Numbered from the stretch's first letter, positions 26,449 to 35,340 are shown. The stretch: DNA of 64,000 bases from Fredinandcohnia onubensis (GCF_031181385.1 NZ_JAPSKV010000001.1:1-64000), one strand, 5' to 3'. Notes: generated by a model not told the origin, from the letters alone. Program-made: numbers and translations.

Positions 26449-27312
26449 ATGTCCTTTATGACCGGAGGACTCGTTATGCTTCAAGAAATGCATGATAACC
26501 TCCCACCGTCTGAAAAGAAAATTGCTTTATATATATTAGAAAATCCACAAGAGACGATTACACTAACGGCCAGTGAGCTTGGTAAAAGAAGTACAACAAG
26601 CAGTGCGGCGGTTATTCGGCTATGTAAATCACTTAATTTAAAAGGGTTTCAGGATTTAAAGCTTCGTATCGCAGGAGACCTGCAAAAGAAGAAAGCAACT
26701 GGATTCCGCGACATTGAGCCAAATGAATCGACTTTGTCTATTATTGAAAAAATGACAGACAATAGTGTTCAAACCTTACGGGAAACAGCTGAATTGCTAA
26801 ACAATGAAGAGCTTGAAAGAGCGGTAGAAGTCTTAAAAAATGCCGGGACTATACACTTTTTTGGTGTGGGCGCATCAAGCATCATCGCTCAGGATGCTCA
26901 GCAGAAATTTTTAAGAATTAATAAAAAAGCAACGGCATTTCCGGATTTACATATGGCGGCAACCTTGGTTGCGAATGCTGATGAAAATGATGTTGTTGTT
27001 GGGATTTCGTTTTCGGGGGCAACGTTTGAAGTTGCCAAAATCCTTGAGCTCGCGAATAAAAAAGGAGCCCATACGATTAGCTTAACGAAATATGGCTCAT
27101 CGATTGTGACAGAGCAGGCAGGCATTCGCCTTTATACCTCCGCTACCAGAGAGCCGACTTTCCGAAGCGGTGCAACTTCATCAAGAATCGCCCAGCTTCA
27201 CGTGATGGACATTCTTTTTATGAGTGTCGCCTCACAGGCATACGACCAAACCGTCCAACACCTTGATGAAACAAGAGAAATGATAAATATCTTGCACGAC
27301 CCAATAAAATGA
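26449..27312 (+). CDS. murR: RpiR/MurR-family transcriptional regulator
   Basis: Regulator with an N-terminal RpiR helix-turn-helix (about 1-77; ASELGKRSTTSSAAVIRLCK is the HTH core) and a C-terminal SIS phosphosugar-binding domain (about 125-260; VVGISFSGATFEVAKIL). The N-terminus MTGGLVMLQEMHDNLPPSEK resembles B. subtilis MurR/YbbH as I recall it, which responds to MurNAc-6-phosphate. ATG 26449 is 9 bases after AAGAGAG; an internal ATG at 26476 also has a GGAGG site. It is the last gene of the cluster and probably controls it. Confidence 0.85.
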   Translation: MSFMTGGLVMLQEMHDNLPPSEKKIALYILENPQETITLTASELGKRSTTSSAAVIRLCKSLNLKGFQDLKLRIAGDLQKKKATGFRDIEPNESTLSIIEKMTDNSVQTLRETAELLNNEELERAVEVLKNAGTIHFFGVGASSIIAQDAQQKFLRINKKATAFPDLHMAATLVANADENDVVVGISFSGATFEVAKILELANKKGAHTISLTKYGSSIVTEQAGIRLYTSATREPTFRSGATSSRIAQLHVMDILFMSVASQAYDQTVQHLDETREMINILHDPIK

Positions 27313-27335
27313 GACCAGAGATGGTCTCTTTTTTA
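27311..27335 (+). terminator. Terminator of the recycling cluster
   Basis: GAGACC-AGAGAT-GGTCTC followed by TTTTTTATT right after murR. Confidence 0.85.
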
Positions 27336-27407
27336 TTGTAGTGGGGGAGACGCTGTTCACCGCTAATGTGGACAGTTTCTTGAAAAAATCTAAAATGGCT
27401 GTGCATT

Positions 27408-27605
27408 AGAGGGCCTGGAGTGTAGTCAACTACCTAGTAATTTCCAGTTGATGATGCTCCAGAGGGCTTGGAGTACAATCAACTACCTATAAATTACCAG
27501 TTGGTGATACTCCAGAAGGCCTGGGGTACAAACAACTCCCTAGAACTTACCAATTGGCAATGCTCCAGCTGGCTTGAGAGATACTTAATCTCCTAGAAAA
27601 AGTCA
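27408..27605. repeat. 53-bp tandem hairpin array (about 3.7 units)
   Basis: Units at 27408-27460, 27461-27513 and 27514-27566, plus a decayed fourth to about 27605. Each begins AGAGGGCCTGGAG and ends AGTTGATGATGCTCC or a variant. Within each unit CTGGAG/TGGAGTA pairs with the trailing CTCCAG/TACTCCA, and TCAACT pairs with AGTTGA, so every unit is its own hairpin. It lies between the murR terminator and kbl. No ORF of credible quality crosses it. Confidence 0.85.
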
Positions 27606-28120
27606 AATGGTTCCTTTATAAAAGATTTTTACTATCTGTTTTTCCTTTTTTATACAAAAGGTATGCCATAACTTGCGCATAAGCCGATGGTTTTTGAAAA
27701 AATTTCAAAAAGCCCTGACTTATCAGACTCTTATGCTATGGCTATTCCCTGAATTACCCAAAAGTCCCCTCATATCCTTCTTTTATAACATACTATTCTC
27801 CTAAATATATCCAATAGTCCGGTCATATCCCTCGTTTGTGCTCTTGGTTTTACCATAATTACCCAAAAACAGCTTAAAACAGATATCAGTTCCTCCAAAA
27901 CTCAAAACCATACCGATAAAATCTCACTCTTTGTATCACAAATCCAAAACTGACAAATAATATAATAATAATAAGAAAGAGTGTCCACTGGGTATAAACA
28001 TTTGATGAATAATATGGTAAAGTAGGAAGTGTAAATGTTGATATAAAAGGATTTATAAAAACCTAAATGTATTCCCTGGAAATACACTTGTGTTTTGTAA
28101 ACATACAAAGGAGGATTCTA
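27606..28120. other. Intergenic region upstream of kbl with long inverted repeat
   Basis: No gene seen. Between 27665 and 27742 GCCATA + GCATAAG on the left pairs with CTTATGC + TATGGC on the right, with a 6-base bulge. An inner GGTTTTTGAAA-AAA-TTTCAAAAAGCC hairpin nests inside. The rest (27750-28110) is AT-rich and holds the kbl leader; I see no clear T-box or other known riboswitch. Confidence 0.6.
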
Positions 28121-29308
28121 ATGTCGAAGGTGTTGGACTCATTTTTGCATGAAAATCTGGAGGACTTAAAGACGAAAGGTCTTTACAATGTAATCGACCC
28201 TCTACAAGGTGCAAACGGACCTATTATTAAAATCAATGGAAAAGAGCTTATAAACTTATCTTCTAACAACTACTTAGGATTAGCGACTGATGAGCGTCTA
28301 AAAGAGGTTGCTAAGGAAGCAATTGATACGTACGGAGTTGGGGCAGGTGCGGTTCGAACCATCAACGGGACACTTGACCTTCATATAAAACTAGAAGAAA
28401 AGCTTGCTGAGTTTAAACATACAGAGGCAGCGATTTCTTATCAATCTGGCTTTAACTGTAATATGGCAGCCATTTCAGCTGTTATGGATAAAAACGATGC
28501 GATTCTATCCGATGAGCTAAATCATGCTTCCATTATTGATGGATGCCGTCTTTCAAAGGCGAAGATTATTCGTGTCAACCACTCTGACATGGATGATTTA
28601 CGAAAAAAGGCAAAAGAAGCAACTGAATCTGGTTTATATAACAAAGTCATGGTCATCACAGACGGAGTTTTCTCTATGGATGGTGACATTGCGAAACTAC
28701 CTGAAATCGTACAAATTGCAGAGGAATTTGATCTCATTACATATGTAGATGATGCACACGGTTCAGGTGTATTAGGAAAAGGTGCTGGTACGGTTAAGCA
28801 CTTTGGTCTTTCCGATAAAGTAGATTTCCAAATTGGAACTCTTTCAAAAGCGATTGGCGTTGTTGGTGGTTATGTAGCGGGTAAGAAGGCGTTAATTGAC
28901 TGGCTAAAAGTTCGAAGCAGACCATTCCTATTTTCAACTGCTGTGACGCCAGCGGATGTTACTGCTGCTACAAAAGCAATCGAAATTCTAATGAGCAGCA
29001 CAGAACTCCACGACAAGCTATGGGATAATGCCAACTACTTTAAGCAACAGTTAAAAGAGCGTGGCTTTGATATTGGCCACAGTGAAACTCCAATAACACC
29101 CGTGATTGTTGGGGAAGAAGTAAAAACACAAGAGTTCAGTAAGAGATTGATTGAAGAAGGCGTCTATGCAAAATCCATCGTATTCCCAACTGTACCAAAA
29201 GGAACAGGAAGGGTCCGAAATATGCCAACAGCCGCACATACAAAAGATATGCTAGACCAAGCAGTTGCGATTTATGAAAAAGTAGGCAAGGAAATGAACA
29301 TTATCTAA
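28121..29308 (+). CDS. kbl: Glycine C-acetyltransferase (2-amino-3-ketobutyrate CoA ligase)
   Basis: PLP-dependent alpha-oxoamine synthase that converts 2-amino-3-oxobutyrate and CoA to glycine and acetyl-CoA, the second step of threonine catabolism. 395 residues; the Schiff-base lysine is Lys243 in [12 protein letters not shown], the PLP Asp is in YVDDAHGSG (about 208-216), and SSNNYLGL marks the N-terminal substrate region. ATG 28121 is used because AAGGAGG precedes it; an 18-codon upstream extension has no site. tdh follows 35 bp later. Confidence 0.95.
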   Translation: MSKVLDSFLHENLEDLKTKGLYNVIDPLQGANGPIIKINGKELINLSSNNYLGLATDERLKEVAKEAIDTYGVGAGAVRTINGTLDLHIKLEEKLAEFKHTEAAISYQSGFNCNMAAISAVMDKNDAILSDELNHASIIDGCRLSKAKIIRVNHSDMDDLRKKAKEATESGLYNKVMVITDGVFSMDGDIAKLPEIVQIAEEFDLITYVDDAHGSGVLGKGAGTVKHFGLSDKVDFQIGTLSKAIGVVGGYVAGKKALIDWLKVRSRPFLFSTAVTPADVTAATKAIEILMSSTELHDKLWDNANYFKQQLKERGFDIGHSETPITPVIVGEEVKTQEFSKRLIEEGVYAKSIVFPTVPKGTGRVRNMPTAAHTKDMLDQAVAIYEKVGKEMNII

Positions 29309-29343
29309 AAGCTGATCAGACGATCATCTTGGGGGAATGAATA

Positions 29344-30303
29344 ATGGAGAAAATTATAATTACCGGAGCCCTGGGCCAAATCGGTTCAGAGCTTGTCACT
29401 AAACTGCGTAAGGTTTATGGTGCTCAAAATGTTGTTGCAACAGATATTCGAAAAACGGATTGCGAGGTTGTTCACTCAGGTCCGTTTGAGATTTTAGATG
29501 TAACAGACGGAAAAGCAATGTACGATATTACGAAAAAATACGATGCAGACACATTGATTCATTTGGCAGCATTACTATCCGCAACTGCAGAGGCAAAGCC
29601 ACTTTTAGCTTGGAACTTAAATATGGGTGGGCTTGTCAATGCATTAGAGGTTGCTCGTGAATTGCGTTGTCAGTTTTTCACACCAAGCTCAATTGGGGCT
29701 TTTGGTCCGTCCACACCAAAGGATGGAACCCCACAGGACACCATTCAGCGCCCTACGACAATGTATGGTGTGAACAAGGTTTCTGGAGAATTACTTTGTG
29801 ATTATTACAATCATAAATTTGGTGTTGATACAAGAGGACTACGCTTTCCGGGGCTTATTTCGTACGTGACACCACCTGGTGGCGGTACAACAGATTATGC
29901 TGTTGAAATTTATTATGAAGCTCTTAAAAATAAAAGTTATACATCATATATTGATAAAGGTACGTTTATGGATATGATGTATATGCCAGATGCGCTTCAA
30001 GCCATTGTAGACTTAATGGAGGCAGAGGAGTGCAAGTTAAAACACCGAAATGCTTTCAATGTTACCGCAATGAGCTTTGCGCCTGAAGAAATTGCAGCAG
30101 TTATCAAAAAGCATATTCCAGCGTTTGCGATGAATTATGAGGTTGACCCTGTCCGCCAAGCGATCGCTGAAAGCTGGCCAAATTCAATTGATGCAACTGC
30201 AGCAAAAGAAGAATGGGGCTTTAAAGCACAATATGATCTCGAATCAATGACGAAAGATATGTTAGAAAAATTGAGTGTCAAGCTAGTGAAAAATGCAGGA
30301 TAA
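29344..30303 (+). CDS. tdh: L-threonine 3-dehydrogenase, extended-SDR type
   Basis: NAD-dependent oxidation of L-threonine to 2-amino-3-oxobutyrate. 319 residues with Rossmann motif [10 protein letters not shown] (8-17) and active-site Tyr-x3-Lys ([10 protein letters not shown], near 140). The family is the epimerase-like threonine dehydrogenase, unrelated to the zinc MDR-type Tdh that I recall beside kbl in B. subtilis. It directly follows kbl, so the two form a threonine-to-glycine operon. Confidence 0.9.
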   Translation: MEKIIITGALGQIGSELVTKLRKVYGAQNVVATDIRKTDCEVVHSGPFEILDVTDGKAMYDITKKYDADTLIHLAALLSATAEAKPLLAWNLNMGGLVNALEVARELRCQFFTPSSIGAFGPSTPKDGTPQDTIQRPTTMYGVNKVSGELLCDYYNHKFGVDTRGLRFPGLISYVTPPGGGTTDYAVEIYYEALKNKSYTSYIDKGTFMDMMYMPDALQAIVDLMEAEECKLKHRNAFNVTAMSFAPEEIAAVIKKHIPAFAMNYEVDPVRQAIAESWPNSIDATAAKEEWGFKAQYDLESMTKDMLEKLSVKLVKNAG

Positions 30304-30310
30304 ATAAAGA

Positions 30311-30347
30311 GGAGTATGAATCTTAGAGGATTCATACTCCTTTTTTA
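30311..30347 (+). terminator. Terminator of the kbl-tdh operon
   Basis: Twelve-base arms GGAGTATGAATC / GGATTCATACTCC with loop TTAGA and TTTTTTAT tail. Confidence 0.9.
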
Positions 30348-30392
30348 TCCATCTTAACAGACATTCCTGTTAATTCTGATTTTGTACGTTCA

Positions 30393-30587
30393 TTAGACGC
30401 CCATTTTTCTGCGAGTATTACTAGGTTTTTTTGTTTGCTGGCTTTTCATTTTTTTTGTTGAAAGGTCGCCATTCATTTTTCCTTGTGTATTAGAAGACTG
30501 GGCCTTTTTGTTTTCAAGCTGTTGCTTCATAGCCTCTTGCAGGCTAATCTTCTTTTTGGGTGCTTCGCGTTGATTGTTCTCGGTCAT
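30393..30587 (-). CDS. Small basic hydrophilic protein, unknown
   Basis: 64 residues, very rich in Lys, Gln, Ser, Thr and Asn (EAMKQQLENKKAQSS, TKKMKSQQTKKPSNTRR), with no hydrophobic segment. Composition resembles small spore or nucleic-acid-binding proteins but I do not recognise a family. Start supported by AAGGAGG 8 bases upstream on the reverse strand. Confidence 0.65.
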   Translation of the reverse strand: MTENNQREAPKKKISLQEAMKQQLENKKAQSSNTQGKMNGDLSTKKMKSQQTKKPSNTRRKMGV

Positions 30588-30696
30588 AGAAAATTCCTCC
30601 TTAATGGATACGATAGTCAGTCTAGTATAATCTATTTTGATTCAAATGGGAAAGGTCCATGATAGTGATAACGATAATAGGATAGCTTAAAAGTAG

Positions 30697-30721
30697 AAAA
30701 ACCACTAAACAGTGGTTTTTT
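30697..30721 (-). terminator. Terminator of the 48-residue protein gene
   Basis: AAAAACCACT-AAAC-AGTGGTTTTTT; the hairpin touches the stop codon of the reverse-strand gene at 30720-30866. Confidence 0.75.
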
Positions 30722-30866
30722 AGTCCCGCATTGCTCCTGCTTCTCTAGAGGTCATGGCACCTTGACCTTGGCTTACATCCTTAGCAATTTCCTGTTTCAC
30801 TTTTTGTGGGTCTGTTCCTGCGACATCTGTTTGCATTGTATTCTGTTTAGGTTGTTTTTGTGGCAT
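30720..30866 (-). CDS. Small SASP-like protein, 48 residues
   Basis: Reverse-strand ORF beginning MPQKQPKQNTMQTDVAGTDP and ending TSREAGAMRD, 48 residues, with a GGAGGAAT site before the ATG and its own terminator overlapping the stop. Gln/Lys-rich and free of Cys and Trp, like small acid-soluble spore proteins; no family is firmly recognised. Too short for routine ORF calling. Confidence 0.65.
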   Translation of the reverse strand: MPQKQPKQNTMQTDVAGTDPQKVKQEIAKDVSQGQGAMTSREAGAMRD

Positions 30867-30949
30867 AGTGATTCCTCCTGCATTTTTATTCTACAACCAT
30901 AGTATTAGCAAGACGCCTCGTTACATCCCGACTTTCATTATTAAGACAT

Positions 30950-30975
30950 AAAAAAGAGCATTGAAATCAATGCCC
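30950..30975 (-). terminator. Terminator of the LysE-family gene
   Basis: On the reverse strand GGCATTGATTTCAATGC is followed by TCTTTTTTAT, just after the stop codon. Confidence 0.8.
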
Positions 30976-30983
30976 CCTCACTC

Positions 30984-31619
30984 CTAATTGACTGCTTTTG
31001 TTTGTAATAATTTAATCCCCATCGCAATAAAAACGATACCCGTCAATCTATTTAGAACAACTGAAGCCTTAGAATTGTTTCTTAGCCTAGTAGTTGCCAT
31101 TGAGGAAAAATAAGCAGTGATTAAACACCAAATTCCACCTGTCAAGGTAAAGGTAAGTCCTAATAGGATAAACGGTATTGGGGTTGAAACACCGCTATTG
31201 GTTTGAATGAATTGCGGAAGAAAAGCTAGGAAAAACAAAGCTACCTTAGGGTTAGTAACGTTAGTGACTAGTCCTTGTAAGAAAATCTTTTTATTGCTTT
31301 GCTTTTTTAAAGATTGTTGTTCCTTAACTGTGTTCTTGGCAATTAACATCTTAATACCTAAATATGCTAAATAAATAGCACCTACGATTTTGATTAAATT
31401 AAATAAAAAAGCAGATTGCGTTAAAATTACAGATAGTCCAAATGCAGCTAGTAAAGTATGAACAACGATTCCTGCTGAAATACCGAGAGCTGAATATATT
31501 CCTGCCAATCGGCCTTGAGATATACTTCGACTCACAATATACATTGTATCTGTACCTGGAGTTAAATTAAGCAATATTGCTGAAACTAAAAAGACCTCGA
31601 AGTGAACAACCCCAAGCAT
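30984..31619 (-). CDS. LysE/RhtB-family amino-acid exporter
   Basis: Membrane exporter of 211 residues with six predicted helices. The N-terminal family block is recognisable: LLNLTPGTDTMYIVSRSISQ (about 17-36), followed by GIYSALGISAGIVVHTLLAAFG. Members export lysine, threonine, homoserine or related compounds; the substrate cannot be set from sequence. The nearby threonine-degradation operon makes threonine a possibility (weak inference). ATG with GGGGGAG upstream on the reverse strand. Confidence 0.85.
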   Translation of the reverse strand: MLGVVHFEVFLVSAILLNLTPGTDTMYIVSRSISQGRLAGIYSALGISAGIVVHTLLAAFGLSVILTQSAFLFNLIKIVGAIYLAYLGIKMLIAKNTVKEQQSLKKQSNKKIFLQGLVTNVTNPKVALFFLAFLPQFIQTNSGVSTPIPFILLGLTFTLTGGIWCLITAYFSSMATTRLRNNSKASVVLNRLTGIVFIAMGIKLLQTKAVN

Positions 31620-31774
31620 GTGATAGTCTCCCCCTTATTTTTCTATTTTTAGTTTATTTGGATAAAATATTATTTTCTTATTATGTTTTAAGAACTTAAA
31701 AAAAGCTAGGGAAAAAAATCTCTTGCGTAATATTAGTCGTTTTAACGAATTCATGAAAACGCTAAACTTTTTTG

Positions 31775-31803
31775 TTGTAATTATTTTTTGCCCGTGCTAA
31801 TAT
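31775..31803 (+). promoter_or_regulatory. Sigma-A promoter of the alpha-glucoside importer
   Basis: TTGTAA (31775-31780), 17-bp spacer, TAATAT (31798-31803). The cre-like TGAAAACGCTAAAC (31754-31767) lies just upstream. Confidence 0.6.
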
Positions 31804-31821
31804 AAATCTTGTAAAAGGAAT

Positions 31822-31848
31822 GCAACCGTTTGCGCAACAAATTGCGCA
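31822..31848. promoter_or_regulatory. LacI/MalR-type operator, with overlapping palindrome
   Basis: GCAACCGTTTGC (31822-31833) fits GCAANCGNTTGC exactly, the form of MalR-like operators. It overlaps a second palindrome TGCGCAA-CAAA-TTGCGCA (31831-31848). Position about 20 bp after the -10 suits repression. A one-mismatch copy, GCAATCGGTTTC, lies at 31967-31978. The LacI-family gene at 35358 is the likely regulator. Confidence 0.6.
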
Positions 31849-31904
31849 TAGCAGTGAAATAAAAGAAAACAGTAATATCAATGGTATATATTTTTTAAGC
31901 ACAA

Positions 31905-31918
31905 TGAAAGCGTTTAAT
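31905..31918. promoter_or_regulatory. cre-like catabolite box
   Basis: TGAAAGCGTTTAAT matches the CcpA consensus TGWAANCGNTNWCA except for one core position near the end. Downstream of the promoter, it would act as a roadblock. Confidence 0.45.
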
Positions 31919-32032
31919 TAACGGAATGGAAATATGAATAATTTCTACAAAAAAGTCCAAATTTATGCAATCGGTTTCCTAAACCTGTGCAACGGTTCCT
32001 TCCTTTCAAAAATGTTAACTGGGGGTTTTATC

Positions 32033-33337
32033 ATGAAAGCAAAGAAACTTTTTCCTGCAGTAATGGCACTCTTACTCCTCTTAAGTGTCGTTCTTGTAGG
32101 ATGTTCTTCGGATGGAGAAAGCTCAAGTGGAAATAAAGGCGATTCAAAAACAACAACAGTAGATATCTTCCAATTTAAAGTGGAATTTAAGGATCAATTT
32201 GAAGCTGTTGCAAAGCAATATGAAGAGTCACACGATGGTGTTAAAATCAACATCACAACTGTTGGCGGCGGAGAAGATTACGGTGCAGCACTTCGTTCAA
32301 AATTTGCTTCAGGTGAAGAGCCAACAATTTATAACATTGGTGGACCTCAAGATGTTGCAGACTGGGTAGATAGCTTAGCAGACCTTTCTGATACAGCAGC
32401 AGCAGGTGCTGCATTAGAAGGAACTCTTGAAGGAGTTACACAAGATGAAAAAGTGTTAGGACTACCTTTCAACCAAGAAGGATATGGCTTAATTTACAAT
32501 ACAGCAGTATTTGAAAAAGCCGGAATCAATCCAGATGAAATTACAACTTTCGCAGCTTTAGAAGCAGCGGTAAAAACATTAGATAGCAAGAAGGACGAGT
32601 TAGGTTTAGATGCTGTGTTTGCTCTACCAGGTAAAGAAAAATGGGTAACGGGCTTACACTTATCAAATGCTTTCTTATCCCCTGAATTTGAAGGGAATGT
32701 ATTAGGAACATTCGATTCTGCAACTGTAGATTTTAAATATGGTGATGCATTTAAGAAGGTTCTAGATTTACAAAATGAGTATTCAGTTCAACCAACTGTA
32801 AGTTTAGACTATGCAATGCAAGTAGAAGAGTTATTCTCTACTGGCCGAGTGGCAATGATTCAACAAGGTAACTGGGTATATGGTTCAATTGCAGGTATCG
32901 ATGAAGAGCTTGCAAATAACGGAGTAAGCATTTTACCAATTCCTGTTGAAGGCTATAAAGAAGATTCAATCCCAGTTGGAATTCCAATGTACTGGGCAGT
33001 TAATAGCAATAAAGATGAGGCAGAAGTAAAAGCTGCAAAAGACTTCTTAGACTGGTTATACACTTCTGAAGAAGGAAAAACAGCCGTACTAGAAGACTTT
33101 AAATTTATCCCTGCATATGAAGGATTTGACGCTTCAAAAGTTTCTGATCCACTAGGGAAATCAGTGTATGAGTACGCAACAGAAGGTAAAACAATTCCTT
33201 GGGTATTCATGGGCTACCCAACCGGTTGGGGCGAGCAACAGCTTGGTGTTAATATTCAAAAATACATCAGCGATGAAATGAGCTGGGAAGACCTTGTGAA
33301 GGAATCTCAAAAGGCTTGGGAAGACTCAAGAAAATAA
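32033..33337 (+). CDS. ABC transporter, alpha-glucoside-binding lipoprotein
   Basis: Solute-binding lipoprotein of a CUT1 importer, 434 residues. Signal peptide with lipobox LVGC (Cys about 24) and a Ser-rich linker, then the SBP fold (SKFASGEEPTIYNIGGPQD; later NWVYGSIAG). The ATG at 32033 has GGGGGT upstream; the frame extends 33 codons further up, but that stretch overlaps operator sequences and lacks a ribosome site. With two permeases, a LacI regulator and two alpha-glucosidases it should bind isomaltose, maltose or related oligosaccharides (inference). Confidence 0.88.
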   Translation: MKAKKLFPAVMALLLLLSVVLVGCSSDGESSSGNKGDSKTTTVDIFQFKVEFKDQFEAVAKQYEESHDGVKINITTVGGGEDYGAALRSKFASGEEPTIYNIGGPQDVADWVDSLADLSDTAAAGAALEGTLEGVTQDEKVLGLPFNQEGYGLIYNTAVFEKAGINPDEITTFAALEAAVKTLDSKKDELGLDAVFALPGKEKWVTGLHLSNAFLSPEFEGNVLGTFDSATVDFKYGDAFKKVLDLQNEYSVQPTVSLDYAMQVEELFSTGRVAMIQQGNWVYGSIAGIDEELANNGVSILPIPVEGYKEDSIPVGIPMYWAVNSNKDEAEVKAAKDFLDWLYTSEEGKTAVLEDFKFIPAYEGFDASKVSDPLGKSVYEYATEGKTIPWVFMGYPTGWGEQQLGVNIQKYISDEMSWEDLVKESQKAWEDSRK

Positions 33338-33355
33338 TCGATAGACCTAACAATA

Positions 33356-33392
33356 GAAAACAAGGCAGCGTATGGTTGCTTTGTTTTCTCCT
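33356..33392 (+). terminator. Attenuator between binding protein and permeases
   Basis: GAAAACAAGGCAGC-GTATG-GTTGCTTTGTTTTC hairpin followed by TCCTTTT. It likely lowers permease expression relative to the binding protein. Confidence 0.7.
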
Positions 33393-33467
33393 TTTATACA
33401 AATTGAACGGGAGCCTGTGCTCCCCCTAATAAGATTGAAATGTTTTTCCGATTTGGAGGAATTTACT

Positions 33468-34328
33468 ATGAGAAACCGGAATCTATGGTATTGGTTATTT
33501 TTAGCCCCAACGCTTGTAGCACTTGGAGTTGTTATAATCGTGCCATTAATTTTTGGAACCTATTACTCGTTTACAGACTGGAACGGAATTAAGATCACCG
33601 AGTTTGTTGGACTTGCGAACTATCAAAAGCTACTTGAGGATAAAGAATTCATGGATTCACTATGGTTTACTGTGAAATTCTCAGTCGTGTCGATTTTCCT
33701 TATTAACTTTTTTGGACTTTCATTGGCATTACTTGTTACGCAAAAGCTTAAAACAAACAATATTTTACGTACAATCTTTTTCATGCCGAACTTAATTGGA
33801 GGACTCATTCTCGGGTTCATTTGGCAATTTATTTTCATGAAGGTATTTGCGAGTATTGGAGATTTAACTGGGATTGCAGCTTTTAAAGGCTGGTTATCGA
33901 CAGATACAACTGGTTTTTGGGCATTGGTTATTCTCATGAGTTGGCAAATGGCTGGATATATCATGATTATCTATATTTCGTATCTGGAAAGTGTTCCGCA
34001 GGAGTTATTAGAAGCGGCGGAAATTGACGGAGCAAGCAGCTTCCAACGTTTTAAAAATGTGACATTCCCACTTGTCGCACCGGCATTTACAGTAAGTTTG
34101 TTTTTGACGCTATCTAATACGTTTAAGCTATATGACCAAAACCTAAGTTTAACAGGTGGCGGCCCTTATAATTCTACACAAATGGTAGCTATGGAAATTT
34201 TCAAAACCGCATTCTCAGAAAACAATTATGCCTATGGACAGGCAAAAGCGATTATTTTCTTCCTAATCGTGGCGGCTATATCCTTAACACAGGTGTACAT
34301 CAATAAGAAACGGGAGGTCGAGATGTAA
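33468..34328 (+). CDS. ABC transporter permease 1 (alpha-glucoside, MalF type)
   Basis: 286-residue inner-membrane permease with six helices and the EAA loop EAAEIDGASSFQRFKNVTFP (about 182-201). It begins MRNRNLWYW at ATG 33468 behind TTGGAGGAA; the open frame upstream (32 codons) lies in the attenuator region and is not translated. It lacks the large N-terminal extension of MdxF-type maltodextrin permeases, which fits a small-oligosaccharide system. The stop overlaps the next start by one base. Confidence 0.88.
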   Translation: MRNRNLWYWLFLAPTLVALGVVIIVPLIFGTYYSFTDWNGIKITEFVGLANYQKLLEDKEFMDSLWFTVKFSVVSIFLINFFGLSLALLVTQKLKTNNILRTIFFMPNLIGGLILGFIWQFIFMKVFASIGDLTGIAAFKGWLSTDTTGFWALVILMSWQMAGYIMIIYISYLESVPQELLEAAEIDGASSFQRFKNVTFPLVAPAFTVSLFLTLSNTFKLYDQNLSLTGGGPYNSTQMVAMEIFKTAFSENNYAYGQAKAIIFFLIVAAISLTQVYINKKREVEM

Positions 34329-35149
34329 TGAAAAGTAAAAAAAGAAAATTATATTTGCTTGAAATTCTAGGCATTGTTCTTGGCCTAATTTGGCTCTCCC
34401 CTTTCTATTTGATGGTCGTCAACTCATTTAAAACAAAACGTGAAATTTTCACAGATACTCTAAAACTTCCGGATGTTTTTACATTTGATAACTATGTTCA
34501 AGCATTTGAAGAGCTCGATTTTATCCGCACTTTCTTTAACTCTGTCCTAATTACGGTCTTAGGTGTTGCGGTGATTATTCTATTTTCATCGATGGCAGCA
34601 TACGCATTAAATCGTCGCAAAGGAAAAGTGAGTGGTCTCGTTTTCTTCCTTTTTATCGCAGCTATGCTGATTCCGTTCCAATCAGTCATGATTCCATTAG
34701 TATCACTGTTTGGTAAAATGGAACTATTAAACCGTTTTGGAATCGTTTTTATGTATCTTGGCTTTGGTAGTAGTTTATCGATTTTCTTATATCACGGATC
34801 CCTACAAGGAATCTCAAAATCATTAGATGAAGCAGCCACCATTGATGGTGCAAATAGATGGCAAATTTTCTGGCACATCATTTTCCCGATGTTGAAGCCA
34901 ATTTCAGTAACAGTAGCAATTTTGAATATTATTTGGATTTGGAATGACTATCTATTACCATCTCTAGTCATTAACCAAGAAGGAATGCATACGATTCCAT
35001 TGAAGATGTTCTTCTTCTTTGGTCAATATACGAAACAATGGCATTTAGCTCTAGCAGGATTAACGCTTGCGATCATTCCAGTGATACTTGTGTACTTTTT
35101 CATGCAAAAACACATTATCAAAGGAATTGCAGAGGGCTCAGTAAAATAA
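34328..35149 (+). CDS. ABC transporter permease 2 (alpha-glucoside, MalG type)
   Basis: 273-residue partner permease with the EAA loop EAATIDGANRWQIFWHIIFP (about 170-190) and C-terminal HIIKGIAEGSVK. It starts within TAATG of the upstream permease, so the two are translationally coupled. No ATP-binding subunit is encoded nearby; such systems in Bacilli often use the shared ATPase MsmX. Confidence 0.88.
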   Translation: MKSKKRKLYLLEILGIVLGLIWLSPFYLMVVNSFKTKREIFTDTLKLPDVFTFDNYVQAFEELDFIRTFFNSVLITVLGVAVIILFSSMAAYALNRRKGKVSGLVFFLFIAAMLIPFQSVMIPLVSLFGKMELLNRFGIVFMYLGFGSSLSIFLYHGSLQGISKSLDEAATIDGANRWQIFWHIIFPMLKPISVTVAILNIIWIWNDYLLPSLVINQEGMHTIPLKMFFFFGQYTKQWHLALAGLTLAIIPVILVYFFMQKHIIKGIAEGSVK

Positions 35150-35220
35150 ACATTGAGAACGAAGGGTTGAATTGATTCCTTTTATATAAAATCAAGAAAA
35201 AATATCACTAACTTTTTGAT

Positions 35221-35340
35221 GTCTAGCTCCAGGCGCCATCGGCTCGAGGTCACAAGCCAATCGCTTCTGAAGGCAAAGAACGCCTTCTGTCAGCGCTTTT
35301 CTTGTGCTTGTCGCCGATAAACGGGCACCTTGCGCTTTTC
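35221..35340. repeat. Dispersed structured repeat, family A, copy 1
   Basis: 120-bp element starting GTCTAGCTCCAGGCGCC and ending CACCTTGCGCTTTTC. Nested pairing: CATCGGC with GCCGATAA, CACAAG with CTTGTG, TCGCTT with CAGCGC, and the apical GAAGGC-AAAGAAC-GCCTTC. Two more copies occur at 46020-46140 and 58864-58983. It occupies the whole gap between the permease and the LacI gene and brings the LacI frame an untranslated-looking upstream extension. Confidence 0.85.

Noticed and set aside
27408-27605. CRISPR array
   Set aside because: Units are contiguous 53-bp tandem copies without conserved repeats separated by unique spacers, and no cas genes are present.
31989-32000. Third LacI-type operator (GCAACGGTTCC)
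   Set aside because: One base short of the GCAANCGNTTGC spacing and poorly symmetric.
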